DNA of 64,000 nucleotides from Pseudoduganella lutea (GCF_004209755.1 NZ_CP035913.1:5332001-5396000), one strand, 5' to 3'; numbered from the stretch's first letter, positions 10,801-18,352 are shown. A program made the numbers and translations. Notes: generated by a model from the sequence alone, not told the origin.

Positions 10801-10957
10801 GTCGTACCAGGTCACGCCGAACCTGCGCATCTCGCTCGAGGCGCAGAACCTGTCGAACGAACCGACCCGCTACTACAACGACACCCAACGGCAGGACACG
10901 CTGCTGTTCGTGAAATCGGGCCGCACTGTCGTGCTGGGGGCGAGCTACAAGTTCTGA
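7835..10957 (+). CDS. TonB-dependent receptor (carbohydrate type), copy 2 of a tandem pair
   Basis: Outer-membrane TonB-dependent transporter of 1040 residues. The start at 7835 has GAGGA seven bases upstream. A signal peptide ending near HANAQ is followed by a long Ala/Gly/Pro/Ser-rich linker (about residues 25-90), then VVVTGFRASLNSALNTKKN, a plug domain and a beta-barrel ending in SYKF. The plug and most barrel segments match the preceding gene almost word for word (for example RGFDFSVFASELFNSL), while the linker and some loops differ. This indicates a tandem duplication followed by divergence outside the plug. The ECHC and CSITGGTPAC cysteine motifs are kept. The pair may import related oligosaccharides of different length or decoration; that is inference. 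Confidence 0.93.
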   Translation: MQRPQPKLIALAALAVCAMAAHANAQQATGDAGQPGVQAAGLAPTSAAAPAAAEATPQAPAQSSGQSGGQGATGSSAQPASQGSGAEANTVVVTGFRASLNSALNTKKNADGIIDVIKAEDISKFPDANLAESLQRVPGVALERGDGGEGKQITVRGLNSGFTRVRINGIEGVAATGASDINGSTNRGRGFDFSVFASELFNSLSVRKTAEAAVEEGSLGATVDLRTGRPFDFKGRTISFGLQESYREMGKKTQPRVTGLISDRWETPYGRFGALISGAWSKRRAQEEGYEAVSIVAANTDGGFCSPVGVSPQTPPNDPVKGVTATSCGPGADRLTDATAYNEVFGRRDDYGGLLANPAAGNGAFHPRIPRFRRSMTDYERLGLTGALQWKPNADTDVNLDLMYGKFDNIRYDNYISAISFGRTMAQANGKPQTSIVDAEFNENGRWMYGKFNDVDIRTEGLVDVYKTIFKQHVFTVGHRFSDTLRGNFMHGVSDSELNEPMRATVQFDAPNVDGFSFDFRQNRDVPILNFGIDVANPDNFTFGPQEANGTLRGQFVGRYLNTTNRLQTTQADVEWEVNDRITLKTGVSARKNRWTNLELGSGGNGLTLPAGTTVGDYTQQITGFGKNLGGTGVPTSWATVDLDKFRSAWDIECHCAAVPGSEYNYLTQSNRWVEEKINAVFASVDFNYDVGPVTFRGNLGVRGAETKLNSMALINVNGQLTPNYGYKKYRDWLPALNLTAILPNDIFLRFSAGKVMSRPDYVGLTPSVSVNTTGQSVSIGNPNLDPIRANTFDLQGEWYYAKNAMVGLGVFRKDMKSFIQGVSQLETYSSLGIPNDLLQTPTGCSITGGTPACPTTPDTLVTVSRQVNTSGGPLNGAEFSWQTPFSFLPGAWSNFGMMANVTRVKSKIKYLTRLDNPRTAGNEELFMITNFTGLSPRANNLTIYYDDEKFSARVSRANRSSYYRGIRGNVDGHDYLVADGTTTYDMSTSYQVTPNLRISLEAQNLSNEPTRYYNDTQRQDTLLFVKSGRTVVLGASYKF

Positions 10958-11004
10958 TGATGTAAAGGGCCGGCGGCTTCTCGCAATACCGCCGGCCCGA
11001 GAGA

Positions 11005-11061
11005 ACCGGTGTCTGACACCATTTCCGGATGAATCTCCCGGAAATGGTGTCAGACACCGGT
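11005..11061. repeat. Perfect 24-bp stem hairpin repeat (GTGTCTGACAC family)
   Basis: The arms at 11005-11028 and 11038-11061 are exact reverse complements separated by a nine-base loop (ATGAATCTC). Each arm holds an inner palindrome, GGTGTCTGACACC, followed by ATTTCCGG. It sits between two convergent genes and could terminate both. Two further members lie at 63677-63733 and 63765-63821, so this is a dispersed family. Confidence 0.85.
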
Positions 11062-11077
11062 GTTTCCACGCGCGCAG

Positions 11078-11929
11078 TTAGCGTTCAAAGCCTTCGCCAC
11101 GCGGGCTGACGATCTCCGAAAGCTTCGCACCCAGCCCTGGCACGGACCCCGCCGCCAGCCCGAACGTGTTCTCCAGCAGGTGCACCAAGGCAGCGGGCGT
11201 CGCGAGTTCCTTCCGCGTCGCCGTGCCATCCACGGCGTAGAACGAATACCGCGCGTTGTGCAGCACATGCCGGCCGTTTGCGACCGTGCGCACGGCGATC
11301 AGGTCGCGCGTGAAATGCGAGGCGGGGTGGGTGGAGACATACCAGTTCGACATCTCGAAGTCCACCGGATACGCGGGCCGCGACTCGAACGCGTACAGCG
11401 GCGCCCAGCCGTCGCCGGCGTCCGTCTCCAGCAGGAAGCTGTCACCCGCGTCGCCTTCGGGCACGAGCCGGTACACGCCGTGCGGCGTGGATTGCGCCTC
11501 GCCCGGAACGAGCCGCAGCGGCGCGGTGGGCGTCGCCTTGCCGAAGCCCGTGTCGGACAGCCACCGTTCGCCTTCCACTTCCACCAGCAGCAGCATGTGC
11601 GTGCGTGGCGTGACGACGCCCGGTGCCGCGTTGACGCGCACGCGGGCCAGCAATGGCGTGGTGCGGTAGCCCAAAGTGTCGAGGGCGTGGCGGTACAGCA
11701 GGTTGTGCTCGAAGCAGTAGCCACCGCGGCGATGCGTGAACTTGTCCAGCAGGGCAGGGATGTCGAGGGGGACCGTCAGTCCGGCCAGCGGATTCAGGTT
11801 CTCGAACGGAATGGCCATGATGTGGCCGAGCTGGAGGCGCGCAAGCCCGGCGAGCGAGGGGCCGCCGGGGGCGGGCTGGCCGACCAGGTCGAAGTAGGCG
11901 TCGATGGAGGTATTGGGGGCGGCGCTCAC
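11078..11929 (-). CDS. nat: Arylamine N-acetyltransferase
   Basis: Cytoplasmic enzyme transferring acetyl from acetyl-CoA to arylamines or hydrazines through a thioester on cysteine. The start is GTG at 11929, since GGGAG precedes it and the resulting 283 residues match the family length of about 280; an upstream ATG would add 47 atypical residues. The catalytic triad is visible: Cys72 in RRGGYCFE, His111 in PRTHMLL, and Asp126 in WLSDTGFG. PFENL near residue 41 is also typical. It stands alone, convergent with the second TonB receptor and separated from it by the hairpin repeat. The physiological substrate cannot be told from sequence. Confidence 0.94.
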   Translation of the reverse strand: MSAAPNTSIDAYFDLVGQPAPGGPSLAGLARLQLGHIMAIPFENLNPLAGLTVPLDIPALLDKFTHRRGGYCFEHNLLYRHALDTLGYRTTPLLARVRVNAAPGVVTPRTHMLLLVEVEGERWLSDTGFGKATPTAPLRLVPGEAQSTPHGVYRLVPEGDAGDSFLLETDAGDGWAPLYAFESRPAYPVDFEMSNWYVSTHPASHFTRDLIAVRTVANGRHVLHNARYSFYAVDGTATRKELATPAALVHLLENTFGLAAGSVPGLGAKLSEIVSPRGEGFER

Positions 11930-12094
11930 TGGAGTCTCCCGAAAACGATCACGGGAGCAGTGTAACCCCGGCCCGCCCGGGCCGCACGAAGCCCTCACGC
12001 GAACAGCGGTTATGCATTGATGACAATTCAATACATCTCTGTCCGCAGCGTCATTGCATAATCCGGCCACCCGAATCTTGCGAAAGGAAATGAC

Positions 12095-12481
12095 GTGCGA
12101 ACCGTGATTCTATTGGCCCTCTGCGCCACCCTGGCCGCCTGCGCGGCGCGCTCCACCGTGAAGCTCTCCGACCCGCAAGCGACGAAACTGGCGCCGCACG
12201 TGGGCCAGGTTTGCATGCTGCGTTCACCCTTGCCGGCCGGCGTGAAACACAAGGTTGTCGGCAACATCAACAGTTCGAAGCAGACCTACGGCAGCGTCAA
12301 CGAACTGCTGCCATTGATGGCGGCGGATGCGCGCGCGATCGGCGCGGATACCGTGATCAACCTGAATACGGGGCAGAAGATGGGCGCCTGGGCCTGGGCG
12401 CGGCCAGTGGGCACGGGCGTTGCCGTGAAACTGGAGGACAAGTCGTTCAATTGCGCCGGCGCCGGCGGCGAATTGCGCTGA
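12095..12481 (+). CDS. Small lipoprotein of unknown function
   Basis: The GTG start is set by AAAGGA seven bases upstream. The 128-residue product has a lipoprotein signal with lipobox LAAC (Cys about residue 16), so it is likely membrane-anchored in the periplasm or outer membrane. The mature part contains three cysteines and a segment with AADARAIGADTVINLNTG, which loosely recalls the pattern of YbjQ-type metal-binding proteins (an alpha-helix then GAxxVxxL). That resemblance is weak and no function is claimed. It is monocistronic. Confidence 0.75.
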   Translation: MRTVILLALCATLAACAARSTVKLSDPQATKLAPHVGQVCMLRSPLPAGVKHKVVGNINSSKQTYGSVNELLPLMAADARAIGADTVINLNTGQKMGAWAWARPVGTGVAVKLEDKSFNCAGAGGELR

Positions 12482-12565
12482 GAGCGCTGCCTGCGCGTGT
12501 GGTGCCGGCGTCGCATTGACCAATTAGGTGTTGCTTTAAGGAATTTTCGGCGTTAGCATCGGGTC

Positions 12566-12934
12566 ATGGCCATCTCCACAACCAGCGCGCTCGCATCCGG
12601 CGTCTACTCCCCCACGACGACAACGGTCGCCCGCACCAGCAATCCCATGCTGGCCGCCAGGGCGGCCAGCCTGTCGTCGACGGCCGGCATCGTTGCCACG
12701 CTGGGCGGATCGTCGACCGCGCAGGTCTATTCCCCGGCCGGCATGTTGAACACCCTGGTCAATGCCGGCACCGCGTCGGCAACGACCGGCGGCGGCGCGA
12801 CAGGCACCGGCAACAGTGCCGGCGCCCTGGCCAACAGCGACAGTTGGGCATCGATCCTGAAGGCCAACCCGTCCGCCGCGGCGTTCGTCATCGGCGCTTC
12901 CTACACCAGCGGCATCATCGACACGTTCGCCTAG
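12566..12934 (+). CDS. Low-complexity Ser/Thr/Ala/Gly-rich protein, 122 aa
   Basis: The frame begins at an ATG with only a weak upstream purine stretch (TTAAGGAA is about 28 bases away, too far to be its site). The product is very rich in Ala, Ser, Thr and Gly, lacks cysteine, and has a central run with TTGGGATGTGNSAG. No transmembrane segment or signal peptide is clear. The ends look ordered (SDSWASILKANPSAAAFVIG). It may be a small structural or secreted protein; I do not recognise it. It is convergent with the flavin oxidoreductase gene. Confidence 0.55.
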   Translation: MAISTTSALASGVYSPTTTTVARTSNPMLAARAASLSSTAGIVATLGGSSTAQVYSPAGMLNTLVNAGTASATTGGGATGTGNSAGALANSDSWASILKANPSAAAFVIGASYTSGIIDTFA

Positions 12935-12954
12935 CGATCCACTAGCGCTGGCGA

Positions 12955-14055
12955 TCAGGCCTGCATCGCGTAGCGCTCGAGCCAGTGCGCGTACGGCGCC
13001 GGCAGCACCCACGACGGGCGATCCAGCCCCAGGTCCTTCGCCGCGCGGTACGGATAGTGCGGATCGGCCAGCAGCGCACGGCCCACCATCACCAGGTCCA
13101 TCTGGCCATCGGCGACGACGCGGTTGGCGATCGTGGGCGAATCGATGCCCCACGACGCGGCCACCGGCAAGCCCGCTTCGCGGCGCACGCGTTCGGCGAT
13201 CGGCGCCAGGAACGCCGGGCCCCACGGGATGGCCGTCTTCGGGATCGTGAAGCCGACCGACACGTTCAGCAGATCCAGGCCGCCGGCCTTCATCTTCTGC
13301 GTCAGGGCGATCGATTCCAGCAACGTTTCCTCGTCGCGGCCATCGTATTCGATGACGCCGAAGCGGGCCGTCAGCGGCAGGTTTTCCGGCCACACCTCGC
13401 GCACCGCGGCCAGCGTTTCAAGCAGGAAGCGGCCGCGATTGTCGGCATTGCCGCCGTAGATGTCGTCGCGCTGGTTCGAGTGGGCCGAGAAGAAGCTTTG
13501 CGCCAGGTAGCCGTGGGCAAAGTGCAGCTCGAGCCATTCGAAGCCCGCTTCGCGGGCGCGGCGCGCGGCCTGCACGAAATCGGCTTTCACCCGTTCGATG
13601 TCGGCGAGCGTCATCGCCTGCGGCACTTTCGGCAGGTTGGCGCCGAAGGCGATCGCCGACGGGGCGATCGTCTGCCATCCGCGCGGGTCGCCGTCGACGA
13701 TATGGTCATCGCCTTCCCAGGGGCGGTTGGCGCTGGCCTTGCGGCCCGCGTGGGCGATCTGGATGCCAGGCACGGCGCCGCCGGCCTTGATCGCTGCGGC
13801 GATGCGGGCCATGCCTTCGGCCTGGCCGTCTTCCCACAGGCCCGTGCAGCCCGGCGTGATGCGGCCTTCCGGCGACACGGCGGTGGCTTCGACGATCACC
13901 AGGCCGGCACCGCCGCGCGCGATGCTCGTGTAGTGGGCCAGGTGCCAGTCGTTGGTGTAGCCGTCGACGGCGCTGTACTGGCACATCGGCGGCACGGCGA
14001 TGCGGTTGCGCAGCGTGACGTCTTTGAGAGCGAATTCGGTAAAGAGTGCGGACAT
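12955..14055 (-). CDS. NADH:flavin oxidoreductase, Old Yellow Enzyme (YqjM class)
   Basis: FMN-dependent ene-reductase that reduces activated C=C bonds using NAD(P)H. The 366-residue product has the YqjM-class PPMCQYS motif with Cys25, which tunes the flavin in that class. It also has IAHAGRKAS with the substrate-binding His, the LHFAHGYLAQSF segment with a Tyr, and SNQRDDIYGG. The C-terminal barrel contains DLVMVGRALLADP, the usual phosphate-binding region. It is divergent from a LysR regulator (14147), a common arrangement in which the regulator controls the oxidoreductase. The subfamily is clear from sequence; the native substrate is not. Confidence 0.95.
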   Translation of the reverse strand: MSALFTEFALKDVTLRNRIAVPPMCQYSAVDGYTNDWHLAHYTSIARGGAGLVIVEATAVSPEGRITPGCTGLWEDGQAEGMARIAAAIKAGGAVPGIQIAHAGRKASANRPWEGDDHIVDGDPRGWQTIAPSAIAFGANLPKVPQAMTLADIERVKADFVQAARRAREAGFEWLELHFAHGYLAQSFFSAHSNQRDDIYGGNADNRGRFLLETLAAVREVWPENLPLTARFGVIEYDGRDEETLLESIALTQKMKAGGLDLLNVSVGFTIPKTAIPWGPAFLAPIAERVRREAGLPVAASWGIDSPTIANRVVADGQMDLVMVGRALLADPHYPYRAAKDLGLDRPSWVLPAPYAHWLERYAMQA

Positions 14056-14146
14056 GGGTTTTCAGGAAGATAGGGAGGCTGCACTGTAAGCGGCTGCCCG
14101 CATCATGTAAACTGATGGCTCCTTATGTATCCCATTAGAGTTGCTT

Positions 14147-15031
14147 ATGCATCCGCCGCAATGGCTGCAATCGTTCACCGCGCTGGCCCACACCGGCAGT
14201 TTCACCCGGGCCGCGGAACGGCTGGGGCTCACGCAGGCCGCCGTGAGCCAGCACGTGCGCCAGCTGGAAGACCGGCTGGGGCCCCTGCTGATCCGCCGGC
14301 CGCGCGCCATCGAACTGACACCGGCGGGCACCGCGCTGCTGCAGTACTGCGCCGAGATCGAGGAAGCGGACCGCCGCCTGGCCGTGCGCATCGCCGACGA
14401 GGAGGCGTGCTGCGGCGACGTGGGCCTGGTCACGCCGGGCAGCCTGGGGCTGTTCCTGTATCCGCTGCTGCTCGACTTCCAGCTGGCGCATCCCGGCCTG
14501 GCGATCCGCCACCGCTTCGCGCCCGACCGGGAAACGCTGGCCCAGGTGCTGGACAAGCGCTATGACCTCGGCATCGTCGCGCTGAAGCCGGACGATGCCC
14601 GGCTGGCCGCCACGCCGTTCGCCGAGGAGGCGCTGGAACTGGTGGTGCCGGCCGCCAGCGAGGTGCGCGGCTGGCAGGACCTGCAGGCGCTGGGCTTCAT
14701 CGATCACCCGGAAGGGCACGCGATGGCGACGCGCCTGCTGAGCCGCGCATTCCCGGGCAATCCGGGCATTGCCACCGTGCCGGCGCGGGGCTTTTCCAAC
14801 CAGGTCGGCCTGCTGCTGGAACCCGTCGCGCGCGGGCTCGGATTCACCGTCATTCCGACGCATGCGCGACGGGTCTTCGCGCGGCCCGATGCGATCCGCG
14901 TCATCGACATGGCCACGCCCGTCGTCGATACACTGTGGCTGATCCATCGCGCCGAATGGCCGCTGCCGGCGCGCGCGCGGCGCGTGGCCGACTACCTGCA
15001 CGAACACATTTCAAAGAGGACCATCCGATGA
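14147..15031 (+). CDS. LysR-family transcriptional regulator
   Basis: ATG 14147 is preferred to TTG 14141 because the product then begins MHPPQWLQSFTALAHTGSF, the normal LysR N-terminus. The winged helix-turn-helix covers about residues 5-62 (FTRAAERLGLTQAAVSQHVRQ). A substrate-binding-like effector domain of about 200 residues follows. It shares a 91-base divergent promoter region (14056-14146) with the flavin oxidoreductase gene and probably controls it. Its stop overlaps the start of the HisN-type gene by ATGA, so the two are translationally coupled. The effector is unknown. Confidence 0.93.
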   Translation: MHPPQWLQSFTALAHTGSFTRAAERLGLTQAAVSQHVRQLEDRLGPLLIRRPRAIELTPAGTALLQYCAEIEEADRRLAVRIADEEACCGDVGLVTPGSLGLFLYPLLLDFQLAHPGLAIRHRFAPDRETLAQVLDKRYDLGIVALKPDDARLAATPFAEEALELVVPAASEVRGWQDLQALGFIDHPEGHAMATRLLSRAFPGNPGIATVPARGFSNQVGLLLEPVARGLGFTVIPTHARRVFARPDAIRVIDMATPVVDTLWLIHRAEWPLPARARRVADYLHEHISKRTIR

Positions 15032-15801
15032 CCGAATACCTGGACTTCGCCCGCGAACTGGCCGATGCTGCCGCCGCCGCGGCCATGCCGCACTTCCGCA
15101 CCCGCATCGCAGTGGAAAACAAGGAGCAGGGCGCCTACGACCCCGTCACCATCGCCGACCGGGCTGCCGAGCGGGCGATGCGCGACATGATCCATGCGCG
15201 CTACCCGGAACACGGCATCGTCGGCGAGGAGGAGGGCATCCACCAGGGCAGCAGCCCGTATCACTGGGTGCTCGATCCCGTCGACGGCACGCGCTCGTTC
15301 ATCTGCGGCCTGCCGCTGTGGGGCACCTTGATCGCGCTGAACGATGGCAGGCGGCCCGTGGCCGGCGCGATGTACCAGCCTTTCACGCGAGAGTTCTATG
15401 CCGGCACGCCGGACGGTTCGTGGCTGAACGGCGAGCGCCTGCGCACGCGCCCCTGCGCGGACCTGGCCCAGGCCCGCGTGATGACGACGGCGCCGGAACT
15501 GTTCCGCGTGCCGGCACAGCGCGCCGCCTGGGATGCGCTGGCCGCCGACGCCCAGCTGGTGCGCTTCGGCGCCGACTGCTACGCCTACTGCATGCTCGCC
15601 GCCGGCCATATCGACGCCGTCGTCGAGGCGGGGCTGAAACCTTTCGACATCCAGGCGCTGATCCCGATCATCGAGGGCGCCGGCGGCATCGTCACGTCGT
15701 GGGACGGCGGCGACGCCCAGCACGGCGGCACCATCCTCGCCTGCGGCGACCCCGCGCTGCACGCGCACCTGGTCGAGCGCCTGCGCAGTGTTGCTAATTG
15801 A
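15028..15801 (+). CDS. hisN: HisN-type histidinol-phosphatase (inositol monophosphatase superfamily)
   Basis: Predicted Mg2+-dependent phosphatase; the closest named group is the IMPase-fold histidinol-phosphatase that releases histidinol from its phosphate. The ATG at 15028 overlaps the LysR stop; a longer in-frame start would lie deep inside the regulator. Metal-binding motifs are visible: GEEEG (residues 66-70), DPVDGTRSF (83-91), and a C-terminal PFDIQALIPIIEGAGG. The early KEQGAYDPVTIADRAAE segment and FICGLPLWGTLIAL are typical of HisN rather than of SuhB or CysQ. It is away from other his genes and coupled to a LysR regulator, so a different phosphomonoester substrate is possible. Confidence 0.85.
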   Translation: MTEYLDFARELADAAAAAAMPHFRTRIAVENKEQGAYDPVTIADRAAERAMRDMIHARYPEHGIVGEEEGIHQGSSPYHWVLDPVDGTRSFICGLPLWGTLIALNDGRRPVAGAMYQPFTREFYAGTPDGSWLNGERLRTRPCADLAQARVMTTAPELFRVPAQRAAWDALAADAQLVRFGADCYAYCMLAAGHIDAVVEAGLKPFDIQALIPIIEGAGGIVTSWDGGDAQHGGTILACGDPALHAHLVERLRSVAN

Positions 15802-15805
15802 AAAC

Positions 15806-15844
15806 ATTTCCTAGAATCGGGGTCAGACCCCGGTTTTTGGAAAT
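15806..15844. repeat. Compound hairpin repeat (GGGGTCAGACCCC family)
   Basis: An inner palindrome CGGGGTCAGACCCCG (15818-15832) is flanked by an imperfect outer inverted repeat ATTTCC / GGAAAT. It begins five bases after the hisN stop codon and may end that transcript before xylR. The same family occurs three times at 33901-34058. Confidence 0.8.
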
Positions 15845-15874
15845 TTTGTTAAACAACAAAATGCGTCAAGGGGC

Positions 15875-15903
15875 TTGCAAACGTTGTCAAGAAACGCAAT
15901 GAT
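15875..15903 (+). promoter_or_regulatory. Candidate operator and promoter upstream of xylR
   Basis: TTGCAAACGTTGTCAA (15875-15890) is a palindrome of pattern TTGnnAACGTTnnCAA with a CG centre, as in many LacI-family operators. A poor sigma70-like pair overlaps it (TTGCAA, 17 bases, AATGAT at 15898). A second inverted repeat, TTTTGTT-AAAC-AACAAAA, lies just upstream at about 15844-15861. The remaining bases to 16025 show nothing clear apart from a purine-rich stretch before the xylR start. Confidence 0.35.
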
Positions 15904-16025
15904 GTGCGGTCATTTTCACAATTGCGGCAGGAGCATGCCGTGATCAAAATGCAAAGCTATCGTTCGTTGCGCCGAGACTACACAAAAACAGGGCGCATGC
16001 CAGGGAGCATGGGGAGACCAGGAAT

Positions 16026-17222
16026 ATGCTGAGAACGCATCGCATTGCGCTGCTTTTCAATGCAAACAAGATTTTCGACCGCGAAGTCATCACCGGCATT
16101 GCCGGCTACCTGGCCAGCACGCGCACCGCGTGGGACCTGTTCCTGGAAGAGGACTTCCGGCTGCGCCTGACCGGCATCGACGGCTGGCAGGGCGACGGCA
16201 TCATTGCGGACTTCGACGATCCGCTGGTGGCCAGCGCGCTCGCGGCCACGCGCGTGCCCCTGGTCGCCGTCGGCGGCTCGTACGAGAACCCGGCGAACTA
16301 CCCGGCCGGGGTGCCCTACGTGGCCACCGACAACTTCAAGCTGATCAAGCTGGCCTACGACCACCTGATCGAGGCGGGCCTGCGCAACATCGCCTGTTTC
16401 AGCCTGCCCGAGGCGCAGGAAAACCGCTGGGCGCAGGAGCGCGAGAAGGCTTACTGCAAGCTGCTGTTGCGCGACAAGCTGCAGCCCGAGGTCTACCGCG
16501 GCCACGCCACCAGCGCCCAGCACTGGAGCGAGGCCGTCGAGCAGCAGATCGCCTGGCTGCACAGCCTTCCCAAGCCGGTCGGCATCATCGCCGTGACCGA
16601 TGCGCGGGCGCGCCAGCTGATGCAGGCGTGCGCGCTGGCCGGCATCGAAGTGCCCGAGCAGGTGGCTGTGATCGGCATCGACAACGATCCGCTGGCGCGC
16701 ATGCTGACGCGCATTCCGATGAGTTCCGTGATCCAGGGTGCGCAGGAAATGGGCCGCACGGCGGCCCACCTGCTTGACCAGATGCTGCATGGCGTGCGCC
16801 TGCCCGACACGCGCATCCTCGTGCCGCCGGCCGGCATCAACGTGCTCGCGTCCAGCAAGCACGAGGCGGGCAAGCATCCGCACGTGATGCGGGCGCGCCA
16901 TTTCATCCGCCAGTATGCATGCCAGGGCATCAAGACCGACCAGGTGGCCGAATACGTGGGCATCTCCCGTTCGTCGCTGGAAGCGCACTTCCGCGCGGAG
17001 CTGGGGCGCAGCGTGCATGACGAGATCCTGCGCCTGCGCCTGGAGGCGGCCACCGGCTTCCTGGCCCGCGGCACCTGCAACCTGGCCGACGTGGCGGTGC
17101 GCTGCGGCTTCACGTCGAGCCAGTACATGCACTCGGTGTTCAAGCGCGAACTGGGCTGCACCCCGCGCGCCTGGCAGGAACGCCAGCGCAGCGCCGAAGC
17201 GGCGAGCGACGTGCCAGGATGA
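16026..17222 (+). CDS. xylR: XylR-type AraC-family transcriptional activator
   Basis: Cytoplasmic xylose-responsive regulator and likely master switch of the downstream xyloglucan locus. The 398-residue protein follows E. coli XylR (392 residues) closely along its length: HRIALLFNANKIFDREV, DLFLEEDFR, GDGIIADFDDP, GGSYEN and GIIAVTDARARQ in the LacI/PBP1-like sugar-binding domain (about 5-270), then two AraC helix-turn-helix units (about 285-385) with YVGISRSSLEAHFR and CGFTSSQYMHSVFKRELG. Its stop overlaps the galM start by ATGA. Xylose is freed by the GH31 xylosidase encoded in the same operon, so a positive feedback loop is a sensible inference. Confidence 0.95.
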   Translation: MLRTHRIALLFNANKIFDREVITGIAGYLASTRTAWDLFLEEDFRLRLTGIDGWQGDGIIADFDDPLVASALAATRVPLVAVGGSYENPANYPAGVPYVATDNFKLIKLAYDHLIEAGLRNIACFSLPEAQENRWAQEREKAYCKLLLRDKLQPEVYRGHATSAQHWSEAVEQQIAWLHSLPKPVGIIAVTDARARQLMQACALAGIEVPEQVAVIGIDNDPLARMLTRIPMSSVIQGAQEMGRTAAHLLDQMLHGVRLPDTRILVPPAGINVLASSKHEAGKHPHVMRARHFIRQYACQGIKTDQVAEYVGISRSSLEAHFRAELGRSVHDEILRLRLEAATGFLARGTCNLADVAVRCGFTSSQYMHSVFKRELGCTPRAWQERQRSAEAASDVPG

Positions 17223-18262
17223 ACATCATGCCTCCCATCGCCGCCTCCGCCGCCACGGCCCAGCAGTTCACGCTGACCAATGCGTGGGGCATGCGCGTGA
17301 CGATCAGCGAGCGCGGCGCCGCGCTCGTGTCGTGGCAGGCGCCAGACCGCTATGGTCGCATGGCCGACATCCTGCTCGGTTATCCCGAGAACGAATACCT
17401 GCGCCACCACCGGCATGCCTGGTTCGGCGCGATCATCGGCCGCTGGGCCAACCGCATCGCGCGCGGCCGCTTCAAGCTCGATGGCCGCGTGGTGCAGGCG
17501 GACGTCAACGACCGCGGCAACCTGCTGCATGGCGGCGACGCCGGCTTCCACACCGCCCACTGGGATGGCGAGATGGCCCATGGCGGACTGGCGCTGTCGT
17601 ACGTGTCGCCGGACGGGCAGGGCGGCTTTCCCGGCACGCTGGCCGTGCAGGTGTTCTACCAGCTCGACGACGACGGCAGCCTGACGATCGAGTACCAGGC
17701 CACCTGCGACGCGCCCACGCCGGTGAATCTGACGTCGCACCCGTGCTTCAACCTGAACGGCGGCACCGCCGACGTCGGGGACCACATGCTGCGCATCGAT
17801 GCCGATCACTACCTGGCCATCGATGAACTGGGCATTCCCGTCGGCCGCGTCGAAGTGGCCGGCACGCCGTTCGATTTCCGCCAGCCGGCCGCGATCGGGC
17901 CGCGCATGCGCTGGCCCGACCCGCAGATCCGCATTGCCGGCGGCTTCGATCACTGCTACTGCCTGCCGTCCGACCCGCGCGAGCCGGGCCGGCTGCGCAA
18001 CGTGGCGCGCGTGTTCGACCCCGGTTCCGGGCGCCAGCTGGACGTGGCCACCACCGAGGCGGGCCTGCAGTTCTACAGCGGCAATGGCCTGACGGGTGTG
18101 CGCGGCCGCCATGGTGTGACATATTCGCGACACGACGGCTTTTGCCTGGAAGCGGGCGCCTATCCCGACCAGCTCAATGGCAAGGGCGCCGCGGCCGTGA
18201 TCCTGCGGCCCGGCCAGGTCTATCGCCAGACCACCGTGTACAAGGTGTCGCTGCAAACGTGA
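17219..18262 (+). CDS. galM: Aldose 1-epimerase (galactose mutarotase family)
   Basis: Interconverts alpha and beta anomers of free aldoses so that released sugars enter catabolism. The 347-residue product has the family landmarks: GAIIGRWANRIARGRF near the N-terminus, NLTSHPCFNLNG carrying the catalytic His (canonical NLTxHxYFNL), GGFDHCYCL, and FCLEAGAYPDQLN carrying the catalytic Glu. The N-terminus (MPPIAASAATAQQF) is not a convincing signal peptide, so it is probably cytoplasmic. It is coupled to xylR by an ATGA overlap and is 90 bases upstream of the esterase-GH74 gene. Confidence 0.93.
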   Translation: MNIMPPIAASAATAQQFTLTNAWGMRVTISERGAALVSWQAPDRYGRMADILLGYPENEYLRHHRHAWFGAIIGRWANRIARGRFKLDGRVVQADVNDRGNLLHGGDAGFHTAHWDGEMAHGGLALSYVSPDGQGGFPGTLAVQVFYQLDDDGSLTIEYQATCDAPTPVNLTSHPCFNLNGGTADVGDHMLRIDADHYLAIDELGIPVGRVEVAGTPFDFRQPAAIGPRMRWPDPQIRIAGGFDHCYCLPSDPREPGRLRNVARVFDPGSGRQLDVATTEAGLQFYSGNGLTGVRGRHGVTYSRHDGFCLEAGAYPDQLNGKGAAAVILRPGQVYRQTTVYKVSLQT

Positions 18263-18352
18263 AATATTGTTTGGCCGGCTGGTGAATTTCGTAATTGATG
18301 TGCGCAACCGTCCACGTCCAGAATGCTGGCAGAACCATAATGACGAGACGCC

